A DNA stretch of 48,273 nt from Arthrobacter sp. (GTDB lineage: Bacteria > Actinomycetota > Actinomycetes > Actinomycetales > Micrococcaceae), in the NCBI GenBank assembly GCA_023264815.1, contig JAHFUZ010000033.1, forward strand, positions 1 through 48,273. The letters run 5' to 3'. Shown here in pieces: positions 33,612 through 41,668 of this stretch. Both the position numbers and the translations under genes were made by a program. Position 1 is the first letter of the stretch; the number at the start of each line of letters is the position of its first letter. The notes beneath the pieces are model-generated. The model was not told the DNA's origin. It searched no databases and saw only the letters and a list, made by a program, of their open reading frames with translations.

Positions 33612-35419
33612 GCACCCACCCTGCCGTCGCCCCGCCGGCACCCGCGCTCCTGGCCCGCGAGCTGGGAGCACTGATCCGCCCCTGGCGCGCACGGATTGCA
33701 GGCGTCCTCATCTGCGTGCTCGGGGCAGCCGCGCTCAACCTCGTCCCCGCCCTGGTCCTGCGGCACATCATCGACACCGGGCTCACCCCGGCGGGCAACG
33801 CCGGCCTGGGCCCGGCCGCATGCCTCTACCTGGGCGCCCTGGTAGGCGCCGCACTGCTCACCTCAGGCTACGGCTACCTCGCTGCCACGCTCGCCCAACT
33901 CAGCCTGGCCGAACTTCGGGGACAGCTGTTCGAACACCTGCTCCGGCTGCCAACGGCCTACCACGACCGGACCCCCATCGGGGACTCCATCTCCAGAACC
34001 ACGGCCGACGTGGAGACGATCGGCAACCTGTTTTCCTCCTCCGTGCCGACCCTGATAGGACAGACAGCCGGGCTCTCAGCCGCCGTCGCGACCATGCTTG
34101 CCCTCAGCCCCGTCCTCACCGGCGCCGTCATCATCACCATTCCTCCCATCGTGCTGCTCACCCGTCAATTCCGACGCAAAGTCCGTGATGCCGAACGCGC
34201 CACCCGGAAAGCAGTGGGACTGGCGAATTCCCAACTGGCAGAAGACTTATCGGCGGTAGACGTCATCCGCGGTTTCGGACGCGAAGCCCTGTTCGCCAAC
34301 CGGTTCCGGCTGGTCCTGCTCCAATGGCTGCAGGCCGCGAACCGATCCGTCCTCTACAGTGCGTTCTACGCCCCCATGCTGGCCACACTCGCTGCAGTGG
34401 CCACCGCCTCACTGCTGTGGCTGGGCACCCGGAACGCATTCGATGCCTTCGGGGTGAGCGTGGGAACCCTGACCGCCTTCGTCGTGCTGTTCGCGCAATT
34501 CTTCACCCCGCTGGTGAACCTCGGGGAGGAATGGCAAAACGTTCAGGGAGCCCTCGCCGGCGCCGAACGCGTCTTCGCCGTCCTCAGGCTCCCGCCCGAC
34601 CAGCCACCCCCAGGATCCGGGCCCCCGCCCACGCTCCCTGAAGGAGACATGGCGCTGGCCGTCAATGACGTCACCTTCGGCTACAGTGCCTGCCAGAGCG
34701 TGCTGCACCATGTCACACTGACCGTGCGCGCCGGAGAGCACGTGGCAGTCATCGGCCGCACCGGCGCCGGCAAATCAAGCCTCCTGTCCCTGCTGGCCGG
34801 CCTGTACCGCCCATGGTCCGGACACATCACCCTTGCCGGCTCGGACCCATGCAGCCTCGACGACACCGGCCGCCGGGCCGTGCTCGGCTACGTACCTCAA
34901 AACGTGACCCTTTTCCCCGGCACCATCGCAGAAAACATCACGCTGGAAGACCCGTCCATAACACTGCACGACATCCTGCTCGCCGCACAACTAGCCGGAG
35001 CCGACAGCTTCATCAACACCCTGCCGCAAGGGAGCGCAACGATCATCAGCGACACCGGACACGGCAACGGAGTACAACTATCAGCCGGACAACGACAGCT
35101 CCTCGCACTGGCCCGGGCCATGGTGGCACGCCCGAACGTCCTGCTTCTGGACGAAGCCACCGCGGTCGTGGACGGTGCCAGCGATTCGGCATTCCGCGAA
35201 GCCCTGCGCACACGTGTCATTCCGACCGGAACCGCAGTGCTCACCGTCGCCCATCGGCTCGTCACCGCCAGGGAAGCGGACCGCGTGATCGTGATCGACG
35301 CCGGCCGAATCATCGAACAGGGAACACCCTCCGAGCTGCTCGCCGCCGGAGGCAGATTCGCCGACCTCGTCACCCTCGAAGAAGCCGGATGGGACTGGAG
35401 AGAGCAGCCCGATCGCTAA
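33608..35419 (+). CDS. ABC exporter half-transporter 2 (catalytic)
   Basis: 603 residues from GTG 33608. Six helices at about 25-320, Walker A GRTGAGKSS (383-391), Walker B LLLDEAT with E516 intact, and a non-standard signature LSAGQRQ (491-497) in place of LSGGQ. In heterodimers the consensus Walker B of one chain pairs with the consensus signature of the other, exactly as here: this chain's E516 works with VSGGQ of the first. Together the two form one exporter with one active and one degenerate ATP site. Confidence 0.91.
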   Translation: MSTHPAVAPPAPALLARELGALIRPWRARIAGVLICVLGAAALNLVPALVLRHIIDTGLTPAGNAGLGPAACLYLGALVGAALLTSGYGYLAATLAQLSLAELRGQLFEHLLRLPTAYHDRTPIGDSISRTTADVETIGNLFSSSVPTLIGQTAGLSAAVATMLALSPVLTGAVIITIPPIVLLTRQFRRKVRDAERATRKAVGLANSQLAEDLSAVDVIRGFGREALFANRFRLVLLQWLQAANRSVLYSAFYAPMLATLAAVATASLLWLGTRNAFDAFGVSVGTLTAFVVLFAQFFTPLVNLGEEWQNVQGALAGAERVFAVLRLPPDQPPPGSGPPPTLPEGDMALAVNDVTFGYSACQSVLHHVTLTVRAGEHVAVIGRTGAGKSSLLSLLAGLYRPWSGHITLAGSDPCSLDDTGRRAVLGYVPQNVTLFPGTIAENITLEDPSITLHDILLAAQLAGADSFINTLPQGSATIISDTGHGNGVQLSAGQRQLLALARAMVARPNVLLLDEATAVVDGASDSAFREALRTRVIPTGTAVLTVAHRLVTAREADRVIVIDAGRIIEQGTPSELLAAGGRFADLVTLEEAGWDWREQPDR

Positions 35420-35470
35420 TCGTCACCGGAATTCACCGACCCCGCTTAGCCATTCGATGCCCGCCGGCAG

Positions 35471-35648
35471 CTCCATGCTGCGCCGCCACAACATCCAGAA
35501 CCCGTCCTGTGGACACCCGCCGACATCATCCACGAATCCGACATCGACGACCAACGCTTCAACGCCCCCGCAGCACCCGGCCTGGACATCATCATCCCCG
35601 GACTGTCCATGACCCTGAACGACGAACAGACCGTGGCCCTGGAGTAGC
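35471..35648 (+). pseudogene. chrB: Fragment of a chrB C-terminal gene
   Basis: Starting at CCATGCTGCGCCGC the DNA runs parallel to 28822-28990 of the intact gene, including ATCATCCACGA, CCTGGACATCATCATC and CCATGACCCTGAACGA. A base is missing between ATCCAGAA and CCCGTCCTG, so the frame is broken, and both ends of the gene are absent. It lies just after the exporter genes at the edge of the chromate region; the gap 35420-35707 holds nothing else. Confidence 0.85.
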
Positions 35649-35707
35649 ACCATTCCTCGAGCCTCAAGTCCGCGAAAGGTGTCTGTTGCCGCATTATGAG
35701 GTCCTAT

Positions 35708-36130
35708 TCATGGAATGCGGACGCTGTTGATGGTTTCCTCGATGCGCTCCGCTATCGTGCCAGCATCCTCATGACTCCAGAAGCGAAGGACGGTCCAGCC
35801 TTCCGTCTGAAGCATTTTTGTGGTTTCGATGTCTCGAAAACGGTTGCGTTCCAATTTGGCCACCCAGTACTCGGCGTTTGCGCCGGGAGCGCGATAGTGG
35901 GACGGGCAACCGTGCCAGAAACAGCCATCGATGAAAACTGCAACCTTAGATCGTGAGAAAACTAGATCTGCGGTACGCCTCAACGCTGGTATTGGCCGTT
36001 GACTAACTCGATATCGGAACCCTCTGGAGTGAAGAATCTTGCGCACGGCCACCTCGGGCTTGGTATCCCTTGATCGGTTGCCCTGCATTGCTTTCCTGAT
36101 CGCAGGACTTGTGGCCCAAGATGGCTCCAT
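35708..36130 (-). CDS. vsr: Very short patch repair endonuclease (Vsr)
   Basis: 141 residues from the ATG at 36130; TTG 36163 would add 11. Conserved Vsr blocks are MQGNRSRDTKPEVAVRKILH, TADLVFSRSKVAVFIDGCFW (catalytic Asp region) and HGCPSHYRAPGANAEYW. Vsr nicks beside T:G mismatches that arise when 5-methylcytosine deaminates, so it protects sites of the cytosine-5 methyltransferase encoded upstream in the same cluster. Length is slightly below the 156 residues of the E. coli enzyme. Confidence 0.93.
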   Translation of the reverse strand: MEPSWATSPAIRKAMQGNRSRDTKPEVAVRKILHSRGFRYRVSQRPIPALRRTADLVFSRSKVAVFIDGCFWHGCPSHYRAPGANAEYWVAKLERNRFRDIETTKMLQTEGWTVLRFWSHEDAGTIAERIEETINSVRIP

Positions 36131-36171
36131 AGTGCCCAATCTACGCCGTAAGTGGCCCCTCAAAGCGGTTG

Positions 36172-37008
36172 TCAGTCATCTCCTTCAACCGATGCGTCGT
36201 TCAGGTCTTCTTGCTGGCCGGTGGGGTCGGAGTGCTCATAGAGAACGGAGCCAACCAGGTTTTCCACCTGAATCGCTGCCGGATTTGGGGACGGCCGGCC
36301 TTCGACATGGGCGAGTCTGACTGCCGATATGTACGCAAGACGCACGGCCTGAATAACGAGGACTCTTCGCAAGCCTTCGGAGACTTCACCTCGTTCCCTG
36401 GCCACGGCGGCCAATCGTGAGATGGTCTCGGCGCGGCGCGCAATTCGAATATCCGGGTGGCTCCGGTCTTCACGAATCTCATCGGTGATGAGGGGTCGGC
36501 GCAACGACGGGGGCATGGTCACACGTTCTGAGATTGGCGGGATCTTCTCGTTCAGAATCGCTTTGAACCTTGAGTTATCGATGGCGTCAAGGTAGGCGGT
36601 GTACTCCAAGGCATCCAGGTGCTTTTTCGCGTCAATGTACGCTTGGGCTTTCTTTTCCTTAAGATTTACGCTCTCGTACTGCCACGCGGGCCAAATTTCC
36701 ACTTCTGCGACTTCAAACAGGTCGAGGATTCGCATGGCTACCGCATCGGTCCGTTGATTGGTCAGGTGCCTGCCCAGTCGCACTCTCAGCTGCTCGTTTG
36801 TCTGCCCGACGTAGATGGGTTCCCCGTCATAGTCGTAAAACGCGTACACACCCCATTTGGCGTCTGACCATTTGCGGCCCACATCGTCCGTTTCGTTCAA
36901 GAACTGCTTGAGAAGGAGACGGAACTGCTGGACGTCGGTGGCCGGTAGTGAAACTTTGGCCGGTTTCTTGGGTTTACGTACGGGAGATGCGGTGCTCTTA
37001 CTGGACAA
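36172..37008 (-). CDS. Eco29kI-like GIY-YIG restriction endonuclease
   Basis: 278 residues. WGVYAFYDYDGEPIYVGQTN supplies the GIY-YIG core, RVRLGRHLTNQ the catalytic Arg/His region and EYTAYLDAIDNSRFKAILN the Glu/Asn region. The long C-terminal extension resembles Eco29kI, which cuts CCGCGG. The gene overlaps the 3' end of the methyltransferase gene by 11 bases, a standard restriction-modification pairing. Specificity is inferred from family only; several CCGCGG sites are present in the window (for example near 7582, 23478 and 43171) and would need methylation. Confidence 0.88.
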   Translation of the reverse strand: MSSKSTASPVRKPKKPAKVSLPATDVQQFRLLLKQFLNETDDVGRKWSDAKWGVYAFYDYDGEPIYVGQTNEQLRVRLGRHLTNQRTDAVAMRILDLFEVAEVEIWPAWQYESVNLKEKKAQAYIDAKKHLDALEYTAYLDAIDNSRFKAILNEKIPPISERVTMPPSLRRPLITDEIREDRSHPDIRIARRAETISRLAAVARERGEVSEGLRRVLVIQAVRLAYISAVRLAHVEGRPSPNPAAIQVENLVGSVLYEHSDPTGQQEDLNDASVEGDD

Positions 37009-38167
37009 CCGACACCAGTTCCTCGCTCTGAGACTGGGTGCCCAGCTTTCCCTTGATCAAGGGCATGAGGTAGTTTTCCCCCAACCATTCCACAACCGGG
37101 ACTGCAACTGCGTCACCGAATCCGAAGAGAGCTTGGTTCGTGCGAGCTGTGGAAAGGTCGTAGTCGCCGGCACCCATAAGGCGGGCGTATTCAAGGGGCG
37201 TCATCCACCTCACTTGGAGTCTCTTGTTCCCGAGCCTCACGACGGCCTGTTTTGAAGAGCCGCCTCGGGCTGTACGGAGGCAACCTGAAACGTCATCAGG
37301 GCGGACTTCCCAAACAGCGACCCCGTTTCGGGTTCTCCGGTACGCTGTTCGGTATTTAACGCCGCTGTCGCGGCGCAAAGAGTTGACGCGATCGCGTTGA
37401 GTGGGTGACAGCGAGGCAATGAAGGCATCCGTCCGATCCTGGTCCCACCACCTCTCGTCGGTTGTTTGCATTTCCTCAACGAGTTCACCAAGCCCGGAGA
37501 GCTGAGGGGTTGGAGGCGCGGGCAGCGCCGCGCGGTGAGTCCTCAGCGTGGGGTCGCCGTAAATCCATTGCAACCAATCGGGCCGCAGCTCGTAATTCTG
37601 CTCTTCAGAGTCTTCCGGAGGGTTTTGTGCGCCTACTAGGAAGATCCGCGGACGCGACTGCGGCAAGAAACGGCGAGCGTCTATGGCCAACACATCGACT
37701 GAATATCCAAGCTCGTTAAAGGCCCGGATGGCAGCAACCAGATCATCTCCGCCATGCGACGTCACCAACCCGTTCACATTTTCGAGAACAGCTACCTCTG
37801 GCCGATTTTCTGCTCCCAAGTCCTCCAGGAGGCGGATGAAGTGCCAGAATGTCCCGGATTGACTCCCAGCGAGGCCTGCCCGGCCTCCAGCCAGGGATAA
37901 ATCCGTGCACGGCGAGGATGCCCATGCGAGTTTGGCATCCGTCGGCAAGTCAGCTGCCTTTACGACCCCTATGTCCCCCAACGCGAACGTGTGTTCAGAG
38001 TCATCGCTGAACTGCCCCTCGTACATGGCCCATTTGTCCGGCTCAAAGTCGTTGGCCCAGGCAACGCGGAATCCTGCCGATTCCAGGCCTATGCGGGCCA
38101 GTCCGATACCTGCGAAGAATTCAAGGACCTTCGGGCGAGCAGTGGATAGTTGGGTGACGTTGTGCAT
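36998..38167 (-). CDS. DNA cytosine-5 methyltransferase
   Basis: 389 residues. Motif I VLEFFAGIGLARIGLESAG, motif IV SSPCTDLSLAGG with catalytic Cys87, motif VI VLENVNGLV, motif VIII-like RRFLPQSRPRIFLVGAQ, and a C-terminal motif IX/X region (RWMTPLEYARLMGAGDY, FGFGDAVAVPVVEWL). It methylates C5 of cytosine within the site recognised by the neighbouring nuclease and protects the plasmid and host. First gene of the cluster, followed by the nuclease and Vsr. Confidence 0.95.
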   Translation of the reverse strand: MHNVTQLSTARPKVLEFFAGIGLARIGLESAGFRVAWANDFEPDKWAMYEGQFSDDSEHTFALGDIGVVKAADLPTDAKLAWASSPCTDLSLAGGRAGLAGSQSGTFWHFIRLLEDLGAENRPEVAVLENVNGLVTSHGGDDLVAAIRAFNELGYSVDVLAIDARRFLPQSRPRIFLVGAQNPPEDSEEQNYELRPDWLQWIYGDPTLRTHRAALPAPPTPQLSGLGELVEEMQTTDERWWDQDRTDAFIASLSPTQRDRVNSLRRDSGVKYRTAYRRTRNGVAVWEVRPDDVSGCLRTARGGSSKQAVVRLGNKRLQVRWMTPLEYARLMGAGDYDLSTARTNQALFGFGDAVAVPVVEWLGENYLMPLIKGKLGTQSQSEELVSVVQ

Positions 38168-38232
38168 GTCTGAAGATTACCGTTGCCAGCGAGAGCGGCC
38201 AGCAATTGTGTGACGGACACGACCACTCAAGG

Positions 38233-38427
38233 CTATGGCGACAAATCAGCCAAGACGGCGAGCATCCAGATGCCATCGCCAAACCTGATCTCAAATAGCG
38301 GTTCCCCTTTGGGATCTGTGCCGCGTGGTTCCATTGCGAAGTAGGGCCATCCATCCCTTGCGAAGGCCACGGCATCCCGCGTGCGAACCGCGTGAAACGT
38401 CCCTAAAGGCTTCGGCGGTGTGCTCAT
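38233..38427 (-). CDS. Small hypothetical protein
   Basis: 64 residues from the ATG at 38427, with SD AGGAGC; the longer frame upstream has no SD. GTFHAVRTRDAVAFARDGWP and FEIRFGDGIWMLAVLADLSP suggest a small beta-rich domain. It lies 65 bases before the restriction cluster and 120 after the partition genes. Family unknown. Confidence 0.65.
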   Translation of the reverse strand: MSTPPKPLGTFHAVRTRDAVAFARDGWPYFAMEPRGTDPKGEPLFEIRFGDGIWMLAVLADLSP

Positions 38428-38549
38428 GTCTGCTCCTAATTCCACCAAGTCGGTACAAAGCGAAGCGGTTTCTCTTGAACCTGCATCTGCACGTTTCCCA
38501 TGGCACACCTCCGAACTGACTTCACTGAACAAGGTCCTTCGAGGGGGCT

Positions 38550-38846
38550 TCATTGCTCCTGCCGGTACTCGGACCAGTGGGCCAACACTGCCTGTTCGAC
38601 GGCCGCACGCTTGGTCAGCTTCGTCTTGAACTTCACGAAATCAAGGATCTCCCCAACCTCGTCGCTGACTTGGAGATTCAGATCCCGCACACCTTGTGCG
38701 GCGTTCGGCTTGGCGGCTGGGACAGGCTGCCGGGCAGGTGCCGGCTGCGCAGCTACCGGGGGCTCAATGGGATCAACATGCTCGTCAGGAGCAGGCTTGA
38801 TCTGGGCTCTCACACGGCGGTTGGTCAGGTCCGGTTTGCTACTCAT
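38550..38846 (-). CDS. Partition protein partner of ParA (ribbon-helix-helix type)
   Basis: 98 residues; ATGA overlap with parA. The N-terminus is basic (PDLTNRRVRAQIKP), the middle a Pro/Ala linker, and the C-terminus VRDLNLQVSDEVGEILDFVK with FKTKLTKRAAVEQAVLAHW follows the strand-helix-helix pattern of small ParB/CopG-like DNA-binding proteins. Type Ib partition loci encode exactly such a small protein after parA; it should bind the AATCTACA boxes upstream of parA. Confidence 0.75.
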   Translation of the reverse strand: MSSKPDLTNRRVRAQIKPAPDEHVDPIEPPVAAQPAPARQPVPAAKPNAAQGVRDLNLQVSDEVGEILDFVKFKTKLTKRAAVEQAVLAHWSEYRQEQ

Positions 38847-39622
38847 CGGATCACTTTCTTGGATAGTTCGGTGTAGGCGTCAAGAACTTTGTGCCCGCTC
38901 GGATAGTCGCCATACCACTCCCCGGCAAGGCGGGCCTGTTCAACGATGGTCCGCTTCGGCACCATGGGCGTCAGCAGCAGCCCGGTTTGTTTCAAGTCAT
39001 CGAAAGCCACGCGCTCAACAGCAGGGGTCCCCACAACACGGTCATCAATGGCGGCCGCGATAACACCCAGCTCGTCCAGCGTGTGAGTGGCCCCGATACG
39101 GGCCAGGTTCTTCTTGAACTGGCTGACCGTCTGCCGGGCCCCGTCCACGCCATCTACGCCATCTTCGGAAAGCCTGGACGCGTAGACGATGGAATCCGCG
39201 GCTGTCAGTGCTCCCTTGATGAGCGGACCGCCCTGCCTGTTGGGGCAGTCGATGACCACCAAATCGGATTCAAGGCCAACCAGCGAGGTCTTTAGGCGGT
39301 ACTCAGCACCGTCCGCGTATTCGGCTTCCCGGTTGCTCATGCTGCGGGCAGCAGGAATGACCCGAATGTTCTCTGACCAGGCGGGAACGACGATGCCCAG
39401 CTCCTCGGCGTAGCCTTCGCAATCGTCGTAAGCCAGGATCGCGCCGACGTGTAGGTGATCTTCCTCGGGAACGACGCGCGCCCACTTCGTAGTGGCGGCC
39501 CGCGGGTCCAGGTCCAGTAGCGTCACCTTGCGCCCGCTTCTGGCCGCAATGACAGCCAACGATACTGCGGTGGTTGTCTTGGTGACCCCACCGCTCTCTG
39601 AGTAAATCGCTAGTACCTGCAT
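38843..39622 (-). CDS. parA: ParA segregation ATPase with deviant Walker A
   Basis: 259 residues, small ParA without an N-terminal HTH (type Ib). The P-loop is ESGGVTKTTTA: K15 is kept, but the signature Lys (position 10) is Ser and the Gly before K15 is Thr. LLDLDP gives switch I, SDLVVIDCPNR Walker B. It should position plasmid copies at division with the protein encoded just downstream. Promoter region holds three AATCTACA boxes. The altered P-loop may change dimerisation, which in ParA depends on the signature Lys. Confidence 0.88.
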   Translation of the reverse strand: MQVLAIYSESGGVTKTTTAVSLAVIAARSGRKVTLLDLDPRAATTKWARVVPEEDHLHVGAILAYDDCEGYAEELGIVVPAWSENIRVIPAARSMSNREAEYADGAEYRLKTSLVGLESDLVVIDCPNRQGGPLIKGALTAADSIVYASRLSEDGVDGVDGARQTVSQFKKNLARIGATHTLDELGVIAAAIDDRVVGTPAVERVAFDDLKQTGLLLTPMVPKRTIVEQARLAGEWYGDYPSGHKVLDAYTELSKKVIR

Positions 39623-39628
39623 AAGCCG

Positions 39629-39690
39629 AATCTACATTCCTTCCAATCTACATTTCCGGATATACACGCCTCTTGGTTTGTAGATTTCTT
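39629..39690. promoter_or_regulatory. AATCTACA boxes upstream of parA (candidate centromere/operator)
   Basis: AATCTACATT at 39629 and again at 39645 (16 bases apart), and the inverted TGTAGATTTCT at 39679-39689, in an AT-rich patch directly before the parA ATG. The position and repetition fit a partition site also used for autoregulation. Confidence 0.7.
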
Positions 39691-39724
39691 GTTTTCGGGA
39701 AACCGTGCGGATCTATGGATGCGG

Positions 39725-40030
39725 CTAGTTGCCTTCGGTGTCGAGCTGCGCGTGAACACTGTCCATCAGCTGCGACAGTCCTGCCGATTCCCAGGAGCCG
39801 GGGCGGTTGTCCAGAAGGGTGTAACCGTCTGCGACTTCCCGCTGGGCTTCCAGCATCCCGGCATAGATGAGTTCCCCTATGTCAGTGCCGGCTCCGAGCT
39901 GGCGCAGGATCGCGTCTTTGATGGCTTCAACGTCCTCGTGGTATTCCTGGCTGCGTGTCTCCAGCTCCTCGGGCGACTTTCCGGCTATGGCTCGGCCTTC
40001 GAAACCGCCGGGAATGATCTTTTGCGCCAT
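39725..40030 (-). CDS. Hypothetical protein between par and hic loci
   Basis: 101 residues, SD AAGGAGA eight bases before the ATG. Helical and acidic: SPEELETRSQEYHEDVEAIK, GTDIGELIYAGMLEAQREVA. No domain recognised. It has TGTAGATTTCT boxes in its upstream gap (40031-40125), as parA has, so the two may be co-regulated. Confidence 0.68.
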   Translation of the reverse strand: MAQKIIPGGFEGRAIAGKSPEELETRSQEYHEDVEAIKDAILRQLGAGTDIGELIYAGMLEAQREVADGYTLLDNRPGSWESAGLSQLMDSVHAQLDTEGN

Positions 40031-40091
40031 GGTTTTGTTCTCCTTGTTTGTTCGGCTCGGGGCAGGACCTACTCCCCCAGCTCGCTAGTAC

Positions 40092-40123
40092 AGATTTGTA
40101 GAAATCTTTTTTTGTAGATTTCT
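40092..40123. promoter_or_regulatory. Partition-type boxes upstream of the gene at 40030
   Basis: A palindrome AGATTTGTAGAAATCT (40092-40107) and TGTAGATTTCT (40113-40123) lie in an A/T-rich stretch. The second is identical to the box at 39679. Confidence 0.68.
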
Positions 40124-40125
40124 GG

Positions 40126-40521
40126 TTAGGCGTCAGCGGGCTTCTTCGCCTTGAGCTGGGACACCCGTTGGGTGGAAATGCCGAGCATGCGGGCAACTTC
40201 GGTGATGCTGAACTGATCGCTGAGTTCCGCGACGACGGCCCGAGATTCTGCGGCCCCCTTGGCGGCAAGCTCCTGGGCTTTATCAAGGTCTTCCCGCGCC
40301 TGGGTCCAGCGCTGCATGGCTTCGTCAGGGGCTCGGAGGGTGACATTGACCTGAACCTCGTCGGGGTCGAGGTCGAGCACTGCGGCCGCGAGGTCCGTGG
40401 CCATGTCCTGGATATCCTTCGCTCTGCTGGCCTGGGTGACCTGATCCAACTCGTGAATGTGAATCATCCACCACTTGCCTTCTTTGTGGGCTACAGCTTC
40501 GAGCTCGCGCTTGACGGTCAT
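40126..40521 (-). CDS. hicB: HicB-like antitoxin with C-terminal DNA-binding helix
   Basis: 131 residues from ATG 40521 (SD GAGAGGAAG). EGKWWMIHIHELDQVTQASR and DIQDMATDLAAAVLDLDPDE form the HicB-type degraded RNase H fold. A long helix (RWTQAREDLDKAQELAAKGA) links to a helix-turn-helix SITEVARMLGISTQRVSQLK. It should neutralise the HicA-like toxin encoded 62 bases upstream and repress the shared promoter. The toxin-first order is usual for hicAB. Confidence 0.82.
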   Translation of the reverse strand: MTVKRELEAVAHKEGKWWMIHIHELDQVTQASRAKDIQDMATDLAAAVLDLDPDEVQVNVTLRAPDEAMQRWTQAREDLDKAQELAAKGAAESRAVVAELSDQFSITEVARMLGISTQRVSQLKAKKPADA

Positions 40522-40583
40522 TTCTTCCTCTCGTACTGCCGGGCGGTGGTCCGGTAGGGGCCTTGCAGCCCCTACCGGGAAGG

Positions 40584-40787
40584 CTACTGCCAGCCGCTCG
40601 GCGTAGTCGGCAGTCCCTTGGCAATCTGCCGGACGACTCCGGGGCTGATGGTCCGGTGCCGGGGAACAGCCACGGTGACTGTCCCGTCCGGCGAGGCCCA
40701 TACGTCGTGCTTGCCCGTCTGCCGAATAATCCTCCATCCGGCCTTGGTCAGTTCCGCCTCGGCTTCTTTCCTTTTGATCTCCTTCAT
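40584..40787 (-). CDS. hicA: HicA-like mRNA interferase toxin
   Basis: 67 residues. AGWRIIRQTGKHDVWASPDG and VTVAVPRHRTISPGVVRQIA match the small double-stranded RNA-binding-like fold of HicA, with the conserved His in GKHDVW. SD GGAG precedes the ATG. Toxins of this family cleave mRNA; with the downstream HicB-like antitoxin it would stabilise the plasmid. Confidence 0.87.
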   Translation of the reverse strand: MKEIKRKEAEAELTKAGWRIIRQTGKHDVWASPDGTVTVAVPRHRTISPGVVRQIAKGLPTTPSGWQ

Positions 40788-40793
40788 AACTCT

Positions 40794-40833
40794 ATTCTAG
40801 CCCCCCTTGCGTGTCAATTGCAAGGGGGGCTAG
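40794..40833 (-). promoter_or_regulatory. hicAB promoter within a perfect inverted repeat
   Basis: On the minus strand: TTGCAA (40823-40818), 18-base spacer, TAGAAT (40799-40794). A 14-bp perfect inverted repeat, CTAGCCCCCCTTGC at 40797-40810 with its complement at 40820-40833, covers the spacer and both hexamers: an operator for a dimeric repressor, most likely HicB. No T-run follows, so it is not a terminator. Confidence 0.8.
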
Positions 40834-41026
40834 GAAAAACTAGGGATTGTTGGGTGTTGTGGATTTTGCTGCGGTTGCGGCAGCGACTTTCCTGCGCGAG
40901 TGAGAGGGTGGCGTATGCCTGCGCCATGCTGGCCTTGATCGCAGCGGCCGCCGTGGCGTCCTCAGGGAGTTCCTGGGCGGCTTCGGTGAGGAGGGCTGTG
41001 GCTTCGGCAAGGTAGGGGTTGTGCAT
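40814..41026 (-). CDS. Small hypothetical protein
   Basis: 70 residues, good SD AAAGGAG seven bases before the ATG. The first 47 residues are one helical domain (YLAEATALLTEAAQELPEDA, AAIKASMAQAYATLSLA); the last 23 look like read-through into the hicAB promoter repeat, where its TGA lies. Last gene of the minus-strand small-gene cluster that begins at 42528. Confidence 0.6.
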   Translation of the reverse strand: MHNPYLAEATALLTEAAQELPEDATAAAAIKASMAQAYATLSLAQESRCRNRSKIHNTQQSLVFPSPPCN

Positions 41027-41051
41027 GGTTTCTCCTTTGCGGGTGGGGGGA

Positions 41052-41381
41052 TTAGGGCGAACCGAGTTGGTACAGTCCGCTGAATCCTTGGGGTCGTGGA
41101 TAGGGGCAGGGCCAGCCGCCGGCGCGGACTAGGGCGACTTCGGCCAGCGTGTAGAACGGTTCTGTGATTCCGAGCTGGTGCATGTAGGCGCAGCGGCCAT
41201 CGGTCATCATTTCGTGCTCGCGGTCGAGGCGGGCCTGAACGGTGGGTTTGGCCCGGGCGTTTTCGGCGCCCCAGTTGGAGTGGCAGGCGGGGCAGTAGGC
41301 GACTTCATAGGCTTCTGCATCGAGGATGGTTGGGAAGCTCTGGGTGTCGAAAAGTGCGAGCTGTCCGGCTAATTCAGCCAT
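41052..41381 (-). CDS. Small Cys-containing hypothetical protein
   Basis: 109 residues from ATG 41381 (SD AAAGGAACC). AYCPACHSNWGAENARAKP has a CPAC pair with a nearby His, then DREHEMMTDGRCAYMHQLGI has another Cys and His: a possible zinc site. Short start MAELAGQLALFDTQ resembles several small plasmid proteins whose N-termini read QLALFD. Function unknown. Confidence 0.68.
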   Translation of the reverse strand: MAELAGQLALFDTQSFPTILDAEAYEVAYCPACHSNWGAENARAKPTVQARLDREHEMMTDGRCAYMHQLGITEPFYTLAEVALVRAGGWPCPYPRPQGFSGLYQLGSP

Positions 41382-41410
41382 GGTCTTGGTTCCTTTCGCG
41401 TTCTGGCTGT

Positions 41411-41668
41411 TTAGAAAAGGGCTTCCTGGGTCCATGCCGGTGCGTGTTCGTGGTTCAGGTGTTCAATCAGTAGTGCGGCGGCGTCCTCGGGAGTCGGTCC
41501 CCAGAACCTGGGGTTTTCTGTCCAGTGGCAGACCGTGCAATCCGCGTGCCAGTGGGCCCGCCAGTCGGGGCAGCCTTCCAGCGGAAACGGGCCGGAGCAG
41601 CACCACGATGTTGAGTCGATTCGTCCCCGTCCCTGGATCTTCTCGGCCTGTTCCTTAGTCAGTGCCAT
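41411..41668 (-). CDS. Small Cys/His/Trp-rich protein
   Basis: 85 residues; ATG overlaps the glutaredoxin stop (TGATG) with AAAGGAA upstream. STSWCCSGPFPLEGCPDWRA, then HADCTVCHWTENPRFWG and a helix AAALLIEHLNHEHAP: four or five Cys and several His, likely a zinc-binding domain. Family unknown; coupled to the redoxin gene. Confidence 0.7.
   Translation of the reverse strand: MALTKEQAEKIQGRGRIDSTSWCCSGPFPLEGCPDWRAHWHADCTVCHWTENPRFWGPTPEDAAALLIEHLNHEHAPAWTQEALF

Noticed and set aside
40797..40833. Inverted repeat before hicA as a terminator of the gene at 40814-41026
   Set aside because: No T-run follows on the minus strand and the repeat overlaps good -35/-10 hexamers, so an operator is the better reading, although partial termination remains possible.
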